A stretch of DNA of 64,000 nucleotides, taken from Ruminococcaceae bacterium UBA3220 (GTDB lineage Bacteria > Bacillota > Clostridia > Oscillospirales > Acutalibacteraceae). Shown piece after piece: positions 1 through 9,648 of this stretch. Position numbers and translations under genes: made by a program. The stretch is taken from assembly GCA_002363095.1 (NCBI GenBank), contig DEWC01000111.1, positions 5,554 through 69,553 of the forward strand. The letters run 5' to 3'. How positions within the stretch are numbered: position 1 is the stretch's first letter; the number at the start of each line of letters is the position of its first letter. Under the pieces are notes generated by a model, which saw only the letters and a program-made list of their open reading frames with translations, made no database searches and was not told the origin of the DNA.

Positions 1-141
1 ATTGAGACCGAAAGCGCAATCTACGCCTGCAAGCTTCAGCTTGTTTGCCCTAAATGCGGAAAAGCCACCAGAGTAGGCACAAAAGTCTATGAGGACGGCA
101 GAAAAGACCGCGTTTGCAAGAAGTGCGGCGAAACTTTTTAA
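1..141 (+). CDS. rplX: 50S ribosomal protein L24, C-terminal part
   Basis: Partial gene running in from the left edge; 46 residues and a TAA stop remain. The visible tail has a CPKCG ... CKKCG zinc-ribbon-like pair followed by GETF, the usual end of L24 in Clostridia and other Firmicutes. L24 helps start folding of 23S rRNA in the large subunit. It sits 18 bp before rplE, the conserved spc-operon order. The missing N-terminal KOW domain lies outside the window. Confidence 0.9.
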   Translation: METESAIYACKLQLVCPKCGKATRVGTKVYEDGRKDRVCKKCGETF

Positions 142-159
142 GAGTAAGGAGGACATGAC

Positions 160-699
160 ATGTCAGTGTTGTCAAATGAATACAAGCAATCAATTGCTCC
201 GGCACTACAGAAAAAATTCAACTACAAGAGCGTCATGCAGATTCCGAAGCTCGAAAAGGTTGTTATAAATGTAGGCTGCGGCGAGGCAAAGGATAACGCA
301 AAGGTTATTGACGCTGCTATTACCGACCTCGGTAAAATTACCGGTCAAAAAGCCGTTCCCTGCCGTGCAAAGAAATCGGTTGCTAACTTTAAGCTCCGTA
401 CCGGAATGCCTATCGGCGTTAAGGTTACGCTTCGAGGCGAGAGAATGTATGAATTTGTCGAGAGACTTTTCAACACCGCTCTTCCCCGCGTAAGAGACTT
501 CAGAGGTATCAACCCTGACGCTTTTGACGGTCGCGGCAATTATGCCATGGGCGTCAAGGAGCAGTTGATTTTCCCTGAAATCGACTACGATAAGATAGAC
601 AAAGTAAGAGGTATGGACATTATTTTTGTTACTACCGCAAAGACAGATGAAGAAGCTCGTGAGTTATTATCTCTTATGGGCGCTCCGTTTGCAAGATAA
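160..699 (+). CDS. rplE: 50S ribosomal protein L5
   Basis: 179 residues, full length for L5, which binds 5S rRNA and contacts P-site tRNA in the central protuberance. Recognisable family stretches are [11 protein letters not shown] near residue 29 and the C-terminal [17 protein letters not shown]. The ATG at 160 follows a GGAGG at about 148-152. Member of the spc operon between rplX and rpsN, with 12 bp to the next start, so it is co-transcribed. Confidence 0.98.
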   Translation: MSVLSNEYKQSIAPALQKKFNYKSVMQIPKLEKVVINVGCGEAKDNAKVIDAAITDLGKITGQKAVPCRAKKSVANFKLRTGMPIGVKVTLRGERMYEFVERLFNTALPRVRDFRGINPDAFDGRGNYAMGVKEQLIFPEIDYDKIDKVRGMDIIFVTTAKTDEEARELLSLMGAPFAR

Positions 700-711
700 G
701 GAGAAGGAATT

Positions 712-897
712 ATGGCTAAAACATCTATGAAGGTTAGACAGGCACGCCCTGCTAAGTTTTCTACAAGACAGTATAACAGATGCAAAATCTGTGGCCGCCC
801 GCATGCTTATCTTCGTAAATACGGCATCTGCCGTATATGTTTCCGCGAGCTTGCCTACAAAGGTGAGATTCCGGGCATAAAGAAAGCAAGCTGGTAA
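712..897 (+). CDS. rpsN: 30S ribosomal protein S14, zinc type
   Basis: 61 residues, the short zinc-binding (type Z) form of S14. Two CxxC pairs are visible, CKIC near residue 24 and CRIC near residue 40, expected to hold one Zn2+. S14 binds the head of the 30S subunit late in assembly. Start ATG follows AGGAGAAGG. A 46-bp gap separates it from rpsH. No second, zinc-free S14 is visible in the window. Confidence 0.97.
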   Translation: MAKTSMKVRQARPAKFSTRQYNRCKICGRPHAYLRKYGICRICFRELAYKGEIPGIKKASW

Positions 898-943
898 GGT
901 AAAAAGTAATGACAGGTTTCATTACTAGAAGGAGGTTTACGGT

Positions 944-1342
944 ATGCAAATCACCGATACGATAGCCGATATGCTTACGAGAATCCGTAATGCATCGGCA
1001 GCAAAACACGATTCGGTAGATGTACCCGCATCAAAGGTAAAGAAGGCAATTGCCCAGATTTTGCTTGATGAAGGCTACATCAGCAGCTTTGCCGTTGAGG
1101 AAGACGGCAAACAGGGCGTAATTCATATTGTATTGAAGTACGGTCAGAATAAGTCGCAGACTATTACCGGTATTCGCCGTGTGTCAAAACCGGGTCTGCG
1201 TATTTATACAAACGTTGAGGATATGCCGAAGGTTATGAGAGGCCTTGGCATAGCAATCCTTTCCACCTCTAAAGGTATTATGACGGATAAGCAGGCTCGC
1301 CAAGCCAATGTCGGCGGCGAAGTTCTCGCTTACATCTGGTAA
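944..1342 (+). CDS. rpsH: 30S ribosomal protein S8
   Basis: 132 residues, normal for S8, a primary 16S rRNA-binding protein of the central domain. The N-terminus [17 protein letters not shown] and the C-terminal [13 protein letters not shown] block are diagnostic. GAAGGAGG lies ten bases before the ATG. In E. coli S8 represses the spc operon by binding its mRNA; whether that holds here is not visible. Confidence 0.98.
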   Translation: MQITDTIADMLTRIRNASAAKHDSVDVPASKVKKAIAQILLDEGYISSFAVEEDGKQGVIHIVLKYGQNKSQTITGIRRVSKPGLRIYTNVEDMPKVMRGLGIAILSTSKGIMTDKQARQANVGGEVLAYIW

Positions 1343-1356
1343 GGAGGTGCAGGGGA

Positions 1357-1905
1357 ATGTCAAGAATAGGAAGAAAACCGATAGCAATTCCTGCCGGTGT
1401 TGATGTTAAGATTGACGGCAATCATATCACCGTAAAGGGTGCTAAAGGTGAACTTTCGTACGATTTTAATCCTGATATCACCGTTGCAGTTGAGGGAACC
1501 GAGATAATCGTTACCCGTCCGAGCGATGATAAGGAACATCGTGCAATGCACGGACTCACCCGTACACTCGTTGCCAATATGGTAACCGGTGTAACCGAGG
1601 GCTACTCAAAGACCCTTGAAATCAACGGCGTAGGTTACCGTGCTCAGAAGCAGGGAAACAATCTTGTTATGAACCTTGGTTACTCTCATCAGGTTATTGT
1701 TCCCGAGATTAAAGGTATCACTATTGAAGTACCCGGTCCGAACCAGGTAGTTATCAGTGGTGCAGATAAGCAGTTGGTTGGCCAGTTTGCAGCAGATGTT
1801 CGCAAAAAGCGTCCGCCCGAGCCGTATAAAGGCAAAGGAATTAAGTACGCCGGCGAGCACATCCGTCGCAAAGAGGGTAAAGCAGCCAAGGGCGCTAAGA
1901 AGTAA
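1357..1905 (+). CDS. rplF: 50S ribosomal protein L6
   Basis: 182 residues, two tandem L6 domains. [15 protein letters not shown] opens the protein and [19 protein letters not shown] near residue 150 is the family signature. L6 binds 23S rRNA near the sarcin-ricin loop and factor-binding site. An AAGGAGGTG Shine-Dalgarno directly follows the rpsH stop, giving a 14-bp gap and tight operon coupling. Confidence 0.98.
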   Translation: MSRIGRKPIAIPAGVDVKIDGNHITVKGAKGELSYDFNPDITVAVEGTEIIVTRPSDDKEHRAMHGLTRTLVANMVTGVTEGYSKTLEINGVGYRAQKQGNNLVMNLGYSHQVIVPEIKGITIEVPGPNQVVISGADKQLVGQFAADVRKKRPPEPYKGKGIKYAGEHIRRKEGKAAKGAKK

Positions 1906-1923
1906 TAAAGGAGTGTTATTGAA

Positions 1924-2283
1924 ATGGTTAACAAAATTGATGGCAACAAGGCAAGACTTAAACGCCATGCCCGTGTTCGCTCAAAAATAACCGGTACAGC
2001 AGATAGACCCCGTCTTGATGTATTCCGCTCCAACAGCTACATTTACGCCCAGCTTATCGATGATGTAAACGGCGTTACACTCGCAGCCGCAGGCTCAAAC
2101 GAAAAGGATTTCGGTGAGAATGCCGGCAACTGCGAAGGCGCCAAGAAGGTTGGACAGTTAATAGCAGAACGTGCCGCGAAAAAGGGTATCAGCGAAGTCG
2201 TTTTTGACCGAGGCGGATACATTTATCACGGACGCGTTAAGGAGCTTGCCGAAGGTGCCCGTGAGGGCGGCCTCAAGTTCTGA
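1924..2283 (+). CDS. rplR: 50S ribosomal protein L18
   Basis: 119 residues. The central [20 protein letters not shown] and the C-terminal [24 protein letters not shown] are characteristic of L18, which with L5 attaches 5S rRNA to the large subunit. Starts at ATG 1924 after AAGGAGTG. Spc operon member, 19 bp before rpsE. Confidence 0.98.
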   Translation: MVNKIDGNKARLKRHARVRSKITGTADRPRLDVFRSNSYIYAQLIDDVNGVTLAAAGSNEKDFGENAGNCEGAKKVGQLIAERAAKKGISEVVFDRGGYIYHGRVKELAEGAREGGLKF

Positions 2284-2302
2284 TAAGAGGGAGGAATAAC
2301 TT

Positions 2303-2806
2303 TTGGCTACAAATATTGATGCATCAACATTGGATTTGCAGGAACGCGTAGTTTCAATTAACCGTGTATCCAAAACCGTTAAAGGCGGCCGTATTATGAA
2401 GTTTGCGGCACTCGTTGTTGTAGGCGACGGAAACGGCATAGTAGGTTTCGGTCTCGGTAAAGCGGGCGAAGTTCCGGATGCAATCCGTAAAGGTATAGAG
2501 GACGCAAAGAAAAATCTTATCAAGGTTTCTCTTAAAGGTACTACGATTCCGCACGAGATAATCGGTAAATTCGGTGCAGGCCGTGTTCTTCTTAAACCGG
2601 CTGCCCCCGGTACCGGAGTTATCGCCGGCGGTGCTGTTCGTGCCGTTGTTGAAATTGTAGGTATCAAGGATATCCGTACAAAGGCAATGCGTTCGAATAA
2701 TCCGTGCAATGTAGTTCGTGCCACTGTTGCAGGACTTGCAGCACTTCGTGACGTTGAACAGGTTGCAGCTGTCCGTGGCAAAAAGCCACAGGAAATCTTA
2801 GGTTAA
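2303..2806 (+). CDS. rpsE: 30S ribosomal protein S5 (TTG start)
   Basis: 167 residues, S5 family, involved in decoding accuracy and the mRNA entry helicase site. The double-stranded-RNA-binding N-domain ([23 protein letters not shown] is its start) and the [14 protein letters not shown]-domain are clear. It appears to begin at TTG 2303, because GAGGGAGG lies at 2287-2294 at proper spacing and no in-frame ATG is near. The rare TTG start is the only odd feature. Confidence 0.96.
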   Translation: MATNIDASTLDLQERVVSINRVSKTVKGGRIMKFAALVVVGDGNGIVGFGLGKAGEVPDAIRKGIEDAKKNLIKVSLKGTTIPHEIIGKFGAGRVLLKPAAPGTGVIAGGAVRAVVEIVGIKDIRTKAMRSNNPCNVVRATVAGLAALRDVEQVAAVRGKKPQEILG

Positions 2807-2820
2807 GGAGGAGCAGCGCT

Positions 2821-3018
2821 ATGGCTACAAAGAAAAAGGCTGCCGGCCTTACCGTTAAACTCGTAAAGAGCACGATCGGTTCCAAAAAGGACCAGATTGC
2901 AACTGCTCACGCACTTGGCCTTCGCAAGGTCGGCGATGTTTCGGTTCAGCCGGACAATGCTCAGACTCAAGGTAAGATAAACAAGATTTCGCATCTTGTA
3001 TCGGTTACAAAGGCTTAA
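2821..3018 (+). CDS. rpmD: 50S ribosomal protein L30
   Basis: 65 residues. The LTVKLVKSTIGSKKDQIATAHALGLRKVG core is the L30 fold, a small 23S-binding protein. The N-terminal ATKKKAAG tail is a lysine-rich extension. AAGGAGGAG precedes the ATG. Lies between rpsE and rplO as in other Firmicutes; a 68-bp gap with a small palindrome (GTAACC-ttttaG-GTTAC) follows. Confidence 0.97.
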   Translation: MATKKKAAGLTVKLVKSTIGSKKDQIATAHALGLRKVGDVSVQPDNAQTQGKINKISHLVSVTKA

Positions 3019-3086
3019 AACAATTTCGTAACCTTTTAGGTTACAAACGGCGGTAAAACCGCTAATATAACAAGGAGGTGCGAACA

Positions 3087-3527
3087 ATGAAATTGCATGA
3101 ATTGTCTCCTGCTTTCGGTTCTACAAAGGAATCAAAGCGTATAGGAAGAGGCCACGGTTCCGGAAACGGCAAAACTGCCGGAAAGGGACACAAGGGTCAA
3201 AAAGCTCGTGCCGGACACGGTATGAGACCCGGTTTTGAAGGCGGTCAGATGCCTTTGCAAAGACGGGTACCGAAGCGTGGCTTTAATAACATTTTCGCTG
3301 AAGAATGGTTAGCCATCAATGTTTCTGCTCTTGAAGCGTTCGAAGACGGAGCTGTTGTTGACGCCAAGGCACTTCAGGAAAAAGGAATTATCAAAAAGGC
3401 TGATAAGCCGGTTAAGGTTCTCGGAAACGGAAAATTAACTAAGAAAATCACCGTTAATCTTAACGCATTTTCTGCCTCTGCTGCTGAAAAGATAAATGCC
3501 GCAGGCGGAAAGGCTGAGGTGATTTAA
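3087..3527 (+). CDS. rplO: 50S ribosomal protein L15
   Basis: 146 residues from ATG 3087; AAGGAGGTG at 3072-3080 is well spaced from this ATG, and the upstream in-frame GTG at 3078 is part of that Shine-Dalgarno, so it is unlikely to be the start. The glycine-rich, basic N-terminus ([21 protein letters not shown]) is typical of L15, a late-assembly large-subunit protein. It ends one base before secY. Confidence 0.97.
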   Translation: MKLHELSPAFGSTKESKRIGRGHGSGNGKTAGKGHKGQKARAGHGMRPGFEGGQMPLQRRVPKRGFNNIFAEEWLAINVSALEAFEDGAVVDAKALQEKGIIKKADKPVKVLGNGKLTKKITVNLNAFSASAAEKINAAGGKAEVI

Positions 3528-3528
3528 T

Positions 3529-4827
3529 ATGATAGAAACCATAAAAAACGCATGGAGAGTTAAAGAACTGCGAAACAAAATCCTCTTTACACTTTTCATC
3601 ATCGCCATTTTCAGAATAGGTTCTGTTATCCCGGTTCCGTTTATCGATGTAAGATCTCTTTGGAACGCAAAAACTTCCAATGAATTTTTCAGTTATCTTT
3701 CGATTTTAACCGGTGGCGGACTTGAATACGGTGCTATATTTGCGATGTCGGTAACCCCCTACATCAACGCATCGATTATTATTCAGCTTTTATGTGTTGC
3801 TATCCCTGCCCTTGAACGCCTTTCAAAGGAAGGCGAGGAGGGACAGAAAAAACTCGCAACAATCACCCGTTACACAACCGTTGTTCTTTCTTTAATTCAA
3901 GGTACGGCATATTTCTTCTATCTTAAGAATTCAAACTTCATTATGTCGGATATCGCAGCGAAGAAGGGTATGACGATTTTTGCCGCAGTTACAATCATTC
4001 TTGCCTTTACGGCAGGTTCGGCGCTTGTAATGTGGCTCGGCGAGCAGATAGATGTTAAGGGTATCGGAAACGGTATTTCAATCCTGTTGTTTGCCGGTAT
4101 TTTGTCGCGCGGACCGCAGGCGTTCAGCTTGCTTGTCAATAACTTCAGCGCTCACAAGTTTGCCGTAATCGGGCTTGTAGCAGCGTTCCTCGTTGTTATC
4201 GGATTTATTGTCTGGATGACAAATGCCGAGCGCAGAATCCCGGTTCAGTATGCTAAAAGGGTTGTCGGAAACAAGATGTACGGCGGTCAAAACACCCATA
4301 TTCCGATTAAGGTAAATATGTCAGGTGTTATGCCGATAATCTTCGCTTCTTCAATTCTTATGCTCCCTACGATGATTCTTTCATTTGCGGGCGACAGATA
4401 CAACAATATCTATGAGCAGCCGACATGGCATAAGGTTATGGTAATGTTCAGTACCCGCGGCGTTTTCTACGCTGTTCTCTATTTCCTCATGATTATCGCT
4501 TTTGCGTATTTCTATACGACAATTCAGTTTAATCCTGTTGAAATGGCAAACAACCTGCGTAAAAACGGCGGTTCGATTCCGGGTATCCGTCCCGGCAAGC
4601 CGACAACCGATTTCATTTCGAAGATTTTGTCGAGAATAACGCTTCTCGGGGCTTTGTTCCTTAGTGTTATCGCCATTCTTCCTATCGCTATGGGTAATAT
4701 CGGCGGAATCGGCAATATTTCAATCGGCGGTACTTCGGTACTGATTATGGTAGGCGTAGCCCTCGACACGGTTCAGAATCTTGAATCGCAAATGATGATG
4801 CGCCACTATAAAGGTTTTCTTGATTAA
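3529..4827 (+). CDS. secY: Protein translocase subunit SecY
   Basis: 432 residues with about ten hydrophobic helices, the channel subunit of the SecYEG translocon in the cytoplasmic membrane. Family marks include FRIGSVIPVPFID near residue 29, TPYINASIIIQLL near residue 83, and the cytosolic loop RRIPVQYAKR near residue 235 that contacts ribosome and SecA. Begins 1 bp after rplO with its Shine-Dalgarno (GAGGTGA) inside that gene, so translation is probably coupled. Confidence 0.98.
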   Translation: MIETIKNAWRVKELRNKILFTLFIIAIFRIGSVIPVPFIDVRSLWNAKTSNEFFSYLSILTGGGLEYGAIFAMSVTPYINASIIIQLLCVAIPALERLSKEGEEGQKKLATITRYTTVVLSLIQGTAYFFYLKNSNFIMSDIAAKKGMTIFAAVTIILAFTAGSALVMWLGEQIDVKGIGNGISILLFAGILSRGPQAFSLLVNNFSAHKFAVIGLVAAFLVVIGFIVWMTNAERRIPVQYAKRVVGNKMYGGQNTHIPIKVNMSGVMPIIFASSILMLPTMILSFAGDRYNNIYEQPTWHKVMVMFSTRGVFYAVLYFLMIIAFAYFYTTIQFNPVEMANNLRKNGGSIPGIRPGKPTTDFISKILSRITLLGALFLSVIAILPIAMGNIGGIGNISIGGTSVLIMVGVALDTVQNLESQMMMRHYKGFLD

Positions 4828-4837
4828 GGTGGCTTCT

Positions 4838-5473
4838 ATGAAACTTATTCTTTTAGGAGCCCCGGGCGCCGGAAAGGGCACCCAGGCGGAGATTATATCC
4901 GAAACTTATAAAATCCCTACCGTTTCCACCGGAAACATTATTCGTGCCGCTCTTGAAAACGGCACCGAGATGGGACTTAAAGCGAAGGCATATACCGAAA
5001 AGGGTGAACTTGTTCCGGATGATGTTGTAATCGGGATAATCAAGGAACGCCTCTCGGAGGATGACTGTAAAAACGGTTTTATTCTGGACGGTTTTCCCCG
5101 TACCATTCCGCAGGCAAAGGCGCTTGACGATATGAATATTTCGGTTGACGCCGCCCTCTCAATTGAGGTTGCGGACAGCGAAATAGTTAAGCGTATGTCG
5201 GGCAGAAGGGTCTGCGAAAAATGCGGTGCGAGTTATCATACCGAGTTTAAGAAACCTCTTAAAGAGGGTGTTTGTAATTCCTGCGGCGGCAGGCTCGTTA
5301 TCAGAAAGGATGACGAACCCGAAACTGTTCTTAACAGACTTAAAGTCTTCCACGAACAGACCGAACCGTTAAAGGACTTTTACAAGGCTAAGGAAAAGTT
5401 GCTTTTAGTTGAGGGTCAGGATGATGTCAAGGACACAACCGCCTTAGTTTTAAAAGCGCTTTCGGAGTTATAA
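4838..5473 (+). CDS. adk: Adenylate kinase, zinc-binding
   Basis: 211 residues from ATG 4838, which has AAGGTGG upstream; an in-frame TTG at 4820 overlapping secY is less likely. Converts AMP + ATP to 2 ADP in the cytoplasm. GAPGAGKGTQ is the P-loop, DGFPRT the AMP site, and the LID holds CEKC ... CNSC, the four-cysteine zinc site of Gram-positive Adks. Located between secY and map as in most Firmicutes. Confidence 0.98.
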   Translation: MKLILLGAPGAGKGTQAEIISETYKIPTVSTGNIIRAALENGTEMGLKAKAYTEKGELVPDDVVIGIIKERLSEDDCKNGFILDGFPRTIPQAKALDDMNISVDAALSIEVADSEIVKRMSGRRVCEKCGASYHTEFKKPLKEGVCNSCGGRLVIRKDDEPETVLNRLKVFHEQTEPLKDFYKAKEKLLLVEGQDDVKDTTALVLKALSEL

Positions 5474-5474
5474 T

Positions 5475-6236
5475 ATGATAGTGCTTAAAACCGATCGCGA
5501 ACTCAAAGTAATGCATAAAGCATGCATTATATCGGCAAAAGCATTACAGTTAGTAGGCAATGCGGTTGAGCCCGGCATTACAACCGGCGAGCTCGATGAG
5601 ATAGCCGAAAAGTTTATAAGAAGTTGCGGAGCCGTTCCGAACTTTAAAAACTATGAAGGCTATCCCGCAACCGCTTGTATATCAATCAACAACGAGGTCA
5701 TTCACGGCATACCTTCAAAGAACCGTAAAGTCTGCGCGGGCGACATTGTGAGTGTCGATTTAGGCGCGATGTTCGAAGGTTATCACGGCGATAATGCTGC
5801 CACTTTTGCCTGCGGTGAAATATCAAGCGAGGCAAAGCGGCTGATGGATGTAACAAAGCAAAGCCTTTATAAAGGAATTGCGGCGGCGCGTCCCGGCAGC
5901 AGAATCGGTGATATCGGATATGCGGTTCAGAAATATGTCGAGGAGCGGGGATTTTCGGTGGTTCGCGACTTTGTCGGACACGGCATCGGAACAGAGATGC
6001 ATGAAGCCCCCGAGGTACCTAATTTTGGCACTCCCGGCAGAGGAATACGACTGCTTCCGGGTATGACCATTGCCATAGAGCCTATGGTCAATGCCGGCAA
6101 GTACGGTGTTTCGGTCCAACCGGACGGGTGGACGGTACTCACCAAGGACGGATCCTTATCCGCGCATTTTGAACACACAATCGCCGTTACAAACAGCGGT
6201 CCTAAGATAATGACCGACCCGGACGCCGATTTGTGA
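5475..6236 (+). CDS. map: Methionine aminopeptidase, type I
   Basis: 253 residues, short type I form without an N-terminal zinc extension. Removes the initiator methionine from new proteins. Metal ligands fall in [15 protein letters not shown], in [18 protein letters not shown] and in TIAIEPM, and a final E in HFEHTIAV. Starts one base after the adk stop with no separate intergenic space, so it depends on adk transcription and probably on translational coupling. Confidence 0.97.
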   Translation: MIVLKTDRELKVMHKACIISAKALQLVGNAVEPGITTGELDEIAEKFIRSCGAVPNFKNYEGYPATACISINNEVIHGIPSKNRKVCAGDIVSVDLGAMFEGYHGDNAATFACGEISSEAKRLMDVTKQSLYKGIAAARPGSRIGDIGYAVQKYVEERGFSVVRDFVGHGIGTEMHEAPEVPNFGTPGRGIRLLPGMTIAIEPMVNAGKYGVSVQPDGWTVLTKDGSLSAHFEHTIAVTNSGPKIMTDPDADL

Positions 6237-6265
6237 AAACAAAAATTTTAGGGAGAAAAACATTT

Positions 6266-6484
6266 ATGTCGAAATCAGATATGATAGAACTTGAAGGCAC
6301 CGTTGTTGAGGCAATGCCTAACGCAATGTTCAAGGTAGAAATCCAGGGCGGACATCAGATACTTGCCCATATTTCGGGAAAACTCCGGATGAATTTCATT
6401 CGTATCCTTCCCGGCGATAAGGTAACGGTCGAAATGTCCCCGTACGACCTGTCTAAGGGACGCATAACATGGCGTTCAAAATAA
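6266..6484 (+). CDS. infA: Translation initiation factor IF-1
   Basis: 72 residues from ATG 6266, the invariant IF-1 length; GGGAG at 6251-6255 supports it. An in-frame GTG at 6233 would add an 11-residue non-family extension overlapping map and is rejected. S1/OB fold seen as [20 protein letters not shown] and [21 protein letters not shown]-1 blocks the A site during initiation. Confidence 0.97.
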   Translation: MSKSDMIELEGTVVEAMPNAMFKVEIQGGHQILAHISGKLRMNFIRILPGDKVTVEMSPYDLSKGRITWRSK

Positions 6485-6506
6485 TAGGTAAAGATTTAGG
6501 AGGTAA

Positions 6507-6626
<120 letters not shown>

Positions 6627-6662
6627 TTTTACTCAAAACTTTAAATGGAGGTGCTTTAATAA

Positions 6663-7031
6663 ATGGCACGTATTGCTGGTGTTGACCTTCCGAACGAGAA
6701 GCGGGTTGAAATAGGACTCACTTACATCTACGGAATCGGTCTTACAACATCTAAAAAAATCCTTGAAAGTACCGGCGTTAATCCCGATACAAGAGTAAAG
6801 GATTTGTCAGAGGAAGATATTTCCAAGCTTCGTGAGTACATCGACCATAACCTTCAGGTTGAAGGCGACCGTCGCCGTACCGTAGCTCTTGACATCAAAA
6901 GACTTATTGAAATTGGCAGCTATCGCGGACTCAGGCACCGTAAGGGACTTCCCGTAAGAGGACAGCGTTCAAAAACAAACGCCCGTACTCGCAAGGGTCC
7001 GAAGAGAACGATTGCTAACAAGAAAAAGTAA
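6663..7031 (+). CDS. rpsM: 30S ribosomal protein S13
   Basis: 122 residues, S13 of the subunit head, touching P-site tRNA and bridging to the large subunit. [26 protein letters not shown] start, helix-two-turns-helix region, and the basic [18 protein letters not shown] tail are all present. GGAGGTG lies upstream of ATG 6663. First gene of the alpha-type block rpsM-rpsK-rpsD-rpoA-rplQ. Confidence 0.98.
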   Translation: MARIAGVDLPNEKRVEIGLTYIYGIGLTTSKKILESTGVNPDTRVKDLSEEDISKLREYIDHNLQVEGDRRRTVALDIKRLIEIGSYRGLRHRKGLPVRGQRSKTNARTRKGPKRTIANKKK

Positions 7032-7048
7032 GTAGGAGGAAAGAATAA

Positions 7049-7447
7049 ATGGCTACTGCTAAAAAAACGACCGGTTCCCGCCGTCGTCGTGAAAAGAAAA
7101 ACATTGAACGCGGAGCGGCTCATATTCAGTCTACCTTCAACAATACAATAGTTACCATCACCGATACACAGGGCAACGCTCTTTCGTGGGCTTCCGCCGG
7201 TGAACTCGGTTTCCGTGGTTCTAAAAAGTCTACTCCTTTCGCAGCGCAGAGCGCAGCCGAAATGGCGGCAAAGGCGGCAATGGAGCACGGTCTTAAAACT
7301 GTTGAAGTTTATGTTAAAGGTCCCGGCGCCGGGCGTGAGGCTGCTATTCGTGCGTTGCAGTCGGCAGGTTTAGAGGTTAATATGATTAAAGATGTTACCC
7401 CGATTCCTCATAACGGCTGTCGTCCTCCCAAGAGAAGACGCGTATAA
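7049..7447 (+). CDS. rpsK: 30S ribosomal protein S11
   Basis: 132 residues. S11 lies on the 30S platform near the mRNA exit. [27 protein letters not shown] and the final [15 protein letters not shown] are family hallmarks. TAGGAGGAA before the ATG and a 17-bp gap after rpsM indicate co-transcription. Confidence 0.98.
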   Translation: MATAKKTTGSRRRREKKNIERGAAHIQSTFNNTIVTITDTQGNALSWASAGELGFRGSKKSTPFAAQSAAEMAAKAAMEHGLKTVEVYVKGPGAGREAAIRALQSAGLEVNMIKDVTPIPHNGCRPPKRRRV

Positions 7448-7488
7448 TTAAATTAACAATTGTTACAAATTTTATGGAGGTGTAACAG

Positions 7489-8115
7489 ATGGCAAGATAT
7501 ACCGGTGCAGTTTGCAGACTTTGTCGCCGTGAAGGACAAAAGTTGTTCTTAAAAGGCGAGCGCTGCTATTCTGATAAATGTTCTATTGGCATAAGGGGTT
7601 ATGCTCCCGGCCAGCACGGACAGGGTAGAAAAAAGTCATCCGAATATGGCTTGCAGCTTCGTGCTAAGCAGACTGCAAGACGATTCTATGGTGTTCAGGA
7701 AGGTCAGTTCCGTCATTATTTTGACGTTGCTGAAAGAAAACAGGGCGTTACAGGCGATAACCTTTTGAGAATTCTCGAAAGCCGTCTTGATAATGTTGTT
7801 TACAGGGTTGGCTTCGCTTCATCCAGAGCCGAAGCAAGACAGCTCGTGGGCCATGGCCATTTCTTGGTAAACGGTTCGCGTGTTGATATCGCTTCGTATC
7901 TCCTTAAAGCAGGTGATGTTGTTTCGGTTTGCGAAAAAGCGCGCGGCACAGAAAAGATGAAGGCTGTTATCGAAGCAAACGGTGCTAAGCCCGTTCCCGA
8001 GTGGATTGATGTTGACCGCGATAAGCTTGAGGCAAAGATTATAAATCTTCCTTCCCGCGAGCAAATCGAGGCACCTGTTGATGAACAACTCATAGTTGAG
8101 TATTATTCAAGATAA
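7489..8115 (+). CDS. rpsD: 30S ribosomal protein S4, zinc type
   Basis: 208 residues. S4 is the primary 16S rRNA 5'-domain binder; the C-terminal half is an S4 RNA-binding domain ([25 protein letters not shown]). The N-terminus has CRLC ... C ... C (residues about 9-31), the zinc-binding C+ form. In several bacteria S4 represses its own alpha operon; the downstream rpsD-rpoA spacer holds repeats that could be relevant. TGGAGGTG lies before ATG 7489. Confidence 0.97.
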   Translation: MARYTGAVCRLCRREGQKLFLKGERCYSDKCSIGIRGYAPGQHGQGRKKSSEYGLQLRAKQTARRFYGVQEGQFRHYFDVAERKQGVTGDNLLRILESRLDNVVYRVGFASSRAEARQLVGHGHFLVNGSRVDIASYLLKAGDVVSVCEKARGTEKMKAVIEANGAKPVPEWIDVDRDKLEAKIINLPSREQIEAPVDEQLIVEYYSR

Positions 8116-8116
8116 T

Positions 8117-8181
8117 ATTCATTTTATGCGGTACGGTCCGCATCTTGTATCGCATATTCATTAAAAATTCATTTAATGCGG
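8117..8181 (+). promoter_or_regulatory. Repeat/hairpin spacer upstream of rpoA
   Basis: Between rpsD and rpoA a 15-base sequence ATTCATTTTATGCGG (8117-8131) recurs as ATTCATTTAATGCGG (8167-8181). The CCGCAT at 8138-8143 can pair with either ATGCGG, making a local hairpin with the first copy or a longer-range stem with the second, which lies just before the rpoA ribosome binding site (GGAG, 8188-8191). Possible alternative-structure control; inference only. Confidence 0.35.
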
Positions 8182-8197
8182 AGAAACGGAGCTTTTA

Positions 8198-9148
8198 ATG
8201 ATAGAAATTGAAAAGCCCAGAATTGAAACCCTTGAACTTACCGATGACGGTAAGTACGGTAAATTTGTAATGGAGCCTCTTGAGAGAGGCTACGCTACAA
8301 CGCTCGGAAACAGTATGAGAAGGGTTCTTCTTTCAATTCTTCCCGGTGTTGCCGTTACAACAGTTAAGATTGACGGTATTCTTCACGAATTTTCCACCGT
8401 TCCCGGTGTAAAGGAAGATGTTACCGAGATTATTCTTAACCTCAAAGGCCTTATTGCAAAGCTCCACTGCGATGAGCAGAAAAGGGTTTATATTGAAGCC
8501 GAAGGACCTTGTGTTGTTACCGCTGCCGATATTAAGGCGGATTCTGAGGTTGAAATTCTTAACCAGGATATGTATATCGCTACCCTTGGCGAGGGCGCTA
8601 AACTCAATATGGAGATGACGCTTGAAAAGGGAAGAGGTTATGTTACGGCTGACCAGAACAAGCCGGCACAGGCCGTTATCGGAGTTATTCCGGTTGACTC
8701 GATTTACACACCTGTTCTTAAATCAAACTTTACCGTTGACAATACCCGTGTAGGTAATGTTGTCGATAAAGGCAAATTAACCCTTGAGGTTTGGACTGAC
8801 GGCTCAATCTCTGCAAACGAAGCAGTTTCGCTTTCTGCAAAGATTTTGATTGAACATTTTGAACTGTTCCTTGACCTTACAGAAGGTGTCAGAGAAACCG
8901 AAGGAATCTTATCCGAAAAGGATAATGATGAAAAGGAAAAGGTTCTTGATCTCACGATAGATGAGCTTGACCTTTCGGTAAGAAGCTATAACTGTCTTAA
9001 ACGCGCAGGAATAAATACAGTTCAAGACCTTATCGGAAAGACTGAAGAAGATATGATGAAGGTTAGAAACCTCGGAAGAAAATCTCTTGAAGAGGTTATC
9101 GCAAAACTTGATTCGTTCGGTCATACATTAAGGAAAGAAGACGAATAA
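8198..9148 (+). CDS. rpoA: RNA polymerase alpha subunit
   Basis: 316 residues. N-terminal dimerisation domain contains the [18 protein letters not shown] block; the C-terminal alpha-CTD includes [23 protein letters not shown] and [11 protein letters not shown], the DNA UP-element-binding surface. Alpha dimer nucleates polymerase assembly. The acidic KDNDEKEKV stretch is the flexible linker. Located between rpsD and rplQ; start at ATG 8198 after CGGAG. Confidence 0.98.
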   Translation: MIEIEKPRIETLELTDDGKYGKFVMEPLERGYATTLGNSMRRVLLSILPGVAVTTVKIDGILHEFSTVPGVKEDVTEIILNLKGLIAKLHCDEQKRVYIEAEGPCVVTAADIKADSEVEILNQDMYIATLGEGAKLNMEMTLEKGRGYVTADQNKPAQAVIGVIPVDSIYTPVLKSNFTVDNTRVGNVVDKGKLTLEVWTDGSISANEAVSLSAKILIEHFELFLDLTEGVRETEGILSEKDNDEKEKVLDLTIDELDLSVRSYNCLKRAGINTVQDLIGKTEEDMMKVRNLGRKSLEEVIAKLDSFGHTLRKEDE

Positions 9149-9165
9149 GAAAAGGAGTGATATAA

Positions 9166-9507
9166 ATGCCGGGTACTCGTAAACTTGGAAGAACCAGCGA
9201 CCAGAGAACCGCTATGCTTAGGGCAATGGTAACCTTTCTTTTGGAAAACGGAAAGATAGAAACTACCGTTACCCGCGCTAAAGAGGTCAGGTCGATGGCG
9301 GAAAAGTATATTACACTTGCAAAAACCGATAATCTTCACAGCAAGCGCCAGGCAATGGCTTTCATTACTAAGGAGGATGTTGTTGCAAAACTTTACAGCG
9401 AAATCGCTCCGAAGTATAAGGATGTAAACGGCGGTTATTGCCGTATCACCAAGACAGGTCCCCGTCGCGGAGACGCTGCCGAGATGGCAATTATCGAGTT
9501 AGTCTGA
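9166..9507 (+). CDS. rplQ: 50S ribosomal protein L17
   Basis: 113 residues. [34 protein letters not shown] is the standard L17 opening, and the C-terminal [19 protein letters not shown] completes it. L17 sits near the peptide exit tunnel. Last gene of the ribosomal run; the ECF transporter genes and truA that often follow in Bacillus are absent, and a terminator lies 80 bp downstream. Confidence 0.98.
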   Translation: MPGTRKLGRTSDQRTAMLRAMVTFLLENGKIETTVTRAKEVRSMAEKYITLAKTDNLHSKRQAMAFITKEDVVAKLYSEIAPKYKDVNGGYCRITKTGPRRGDAAEMAIIELV

Positions 9508-9581
9508 GCTTAGTACTCACATTTTCATAAATCTTTTATCAGACTTCGGGAGGCACTCCCGAGATGATGTGTGTACTAAAC
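9508..9581 (+). other. Branched RNA structure after rplQ
   Basis: Immediately after the rplQ stop the bases 9508-9522 pair with 9567-9581 (13 of 15 positions, e.g. TTAGTAC with GTACTAA), enclosing a perfect 7-bp hairpin TCGGGAG/CTCCCGA (9546-9552 with 9556-9562). It is separate from the terminator that follows. It could stabilise the 3' end of the ribosomal mRNA, or be a small RNA or protein-binding site. Pairing seen by eye; role unknown. Confidence 0.4.
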
Positions 9582-9586
9582 GGTAA

Positions 9587-9626
9587 AAAACGCGGTGTCT
9601 GAGGTTTTCCTCAGGCCCCGCGTTTT
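9587..9626 (+). terminator. Terminator of the ribosomal operon
   Basis: AAAACGCGG at 9587-9595 pairs with CCGCGTTTT at 9618-9626, and inside it CTGAGG pairs with CCTCAG. The A-run and T-run on the two flanks make it usable from both sides, so it probably also ends the convergent lipoprotein gene. Confidence 0.85.
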
Positions 9627-9648
9627 ACGCTGTTCCTTTTATGTTGTT

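Noticed and set aside
6233..6265. N-terminal extension of IF-1 from GTG
   Set aside because: It would overlap map and lacks family similarity, while ATG 6266 has a good ribosome site and gives the invariant length.
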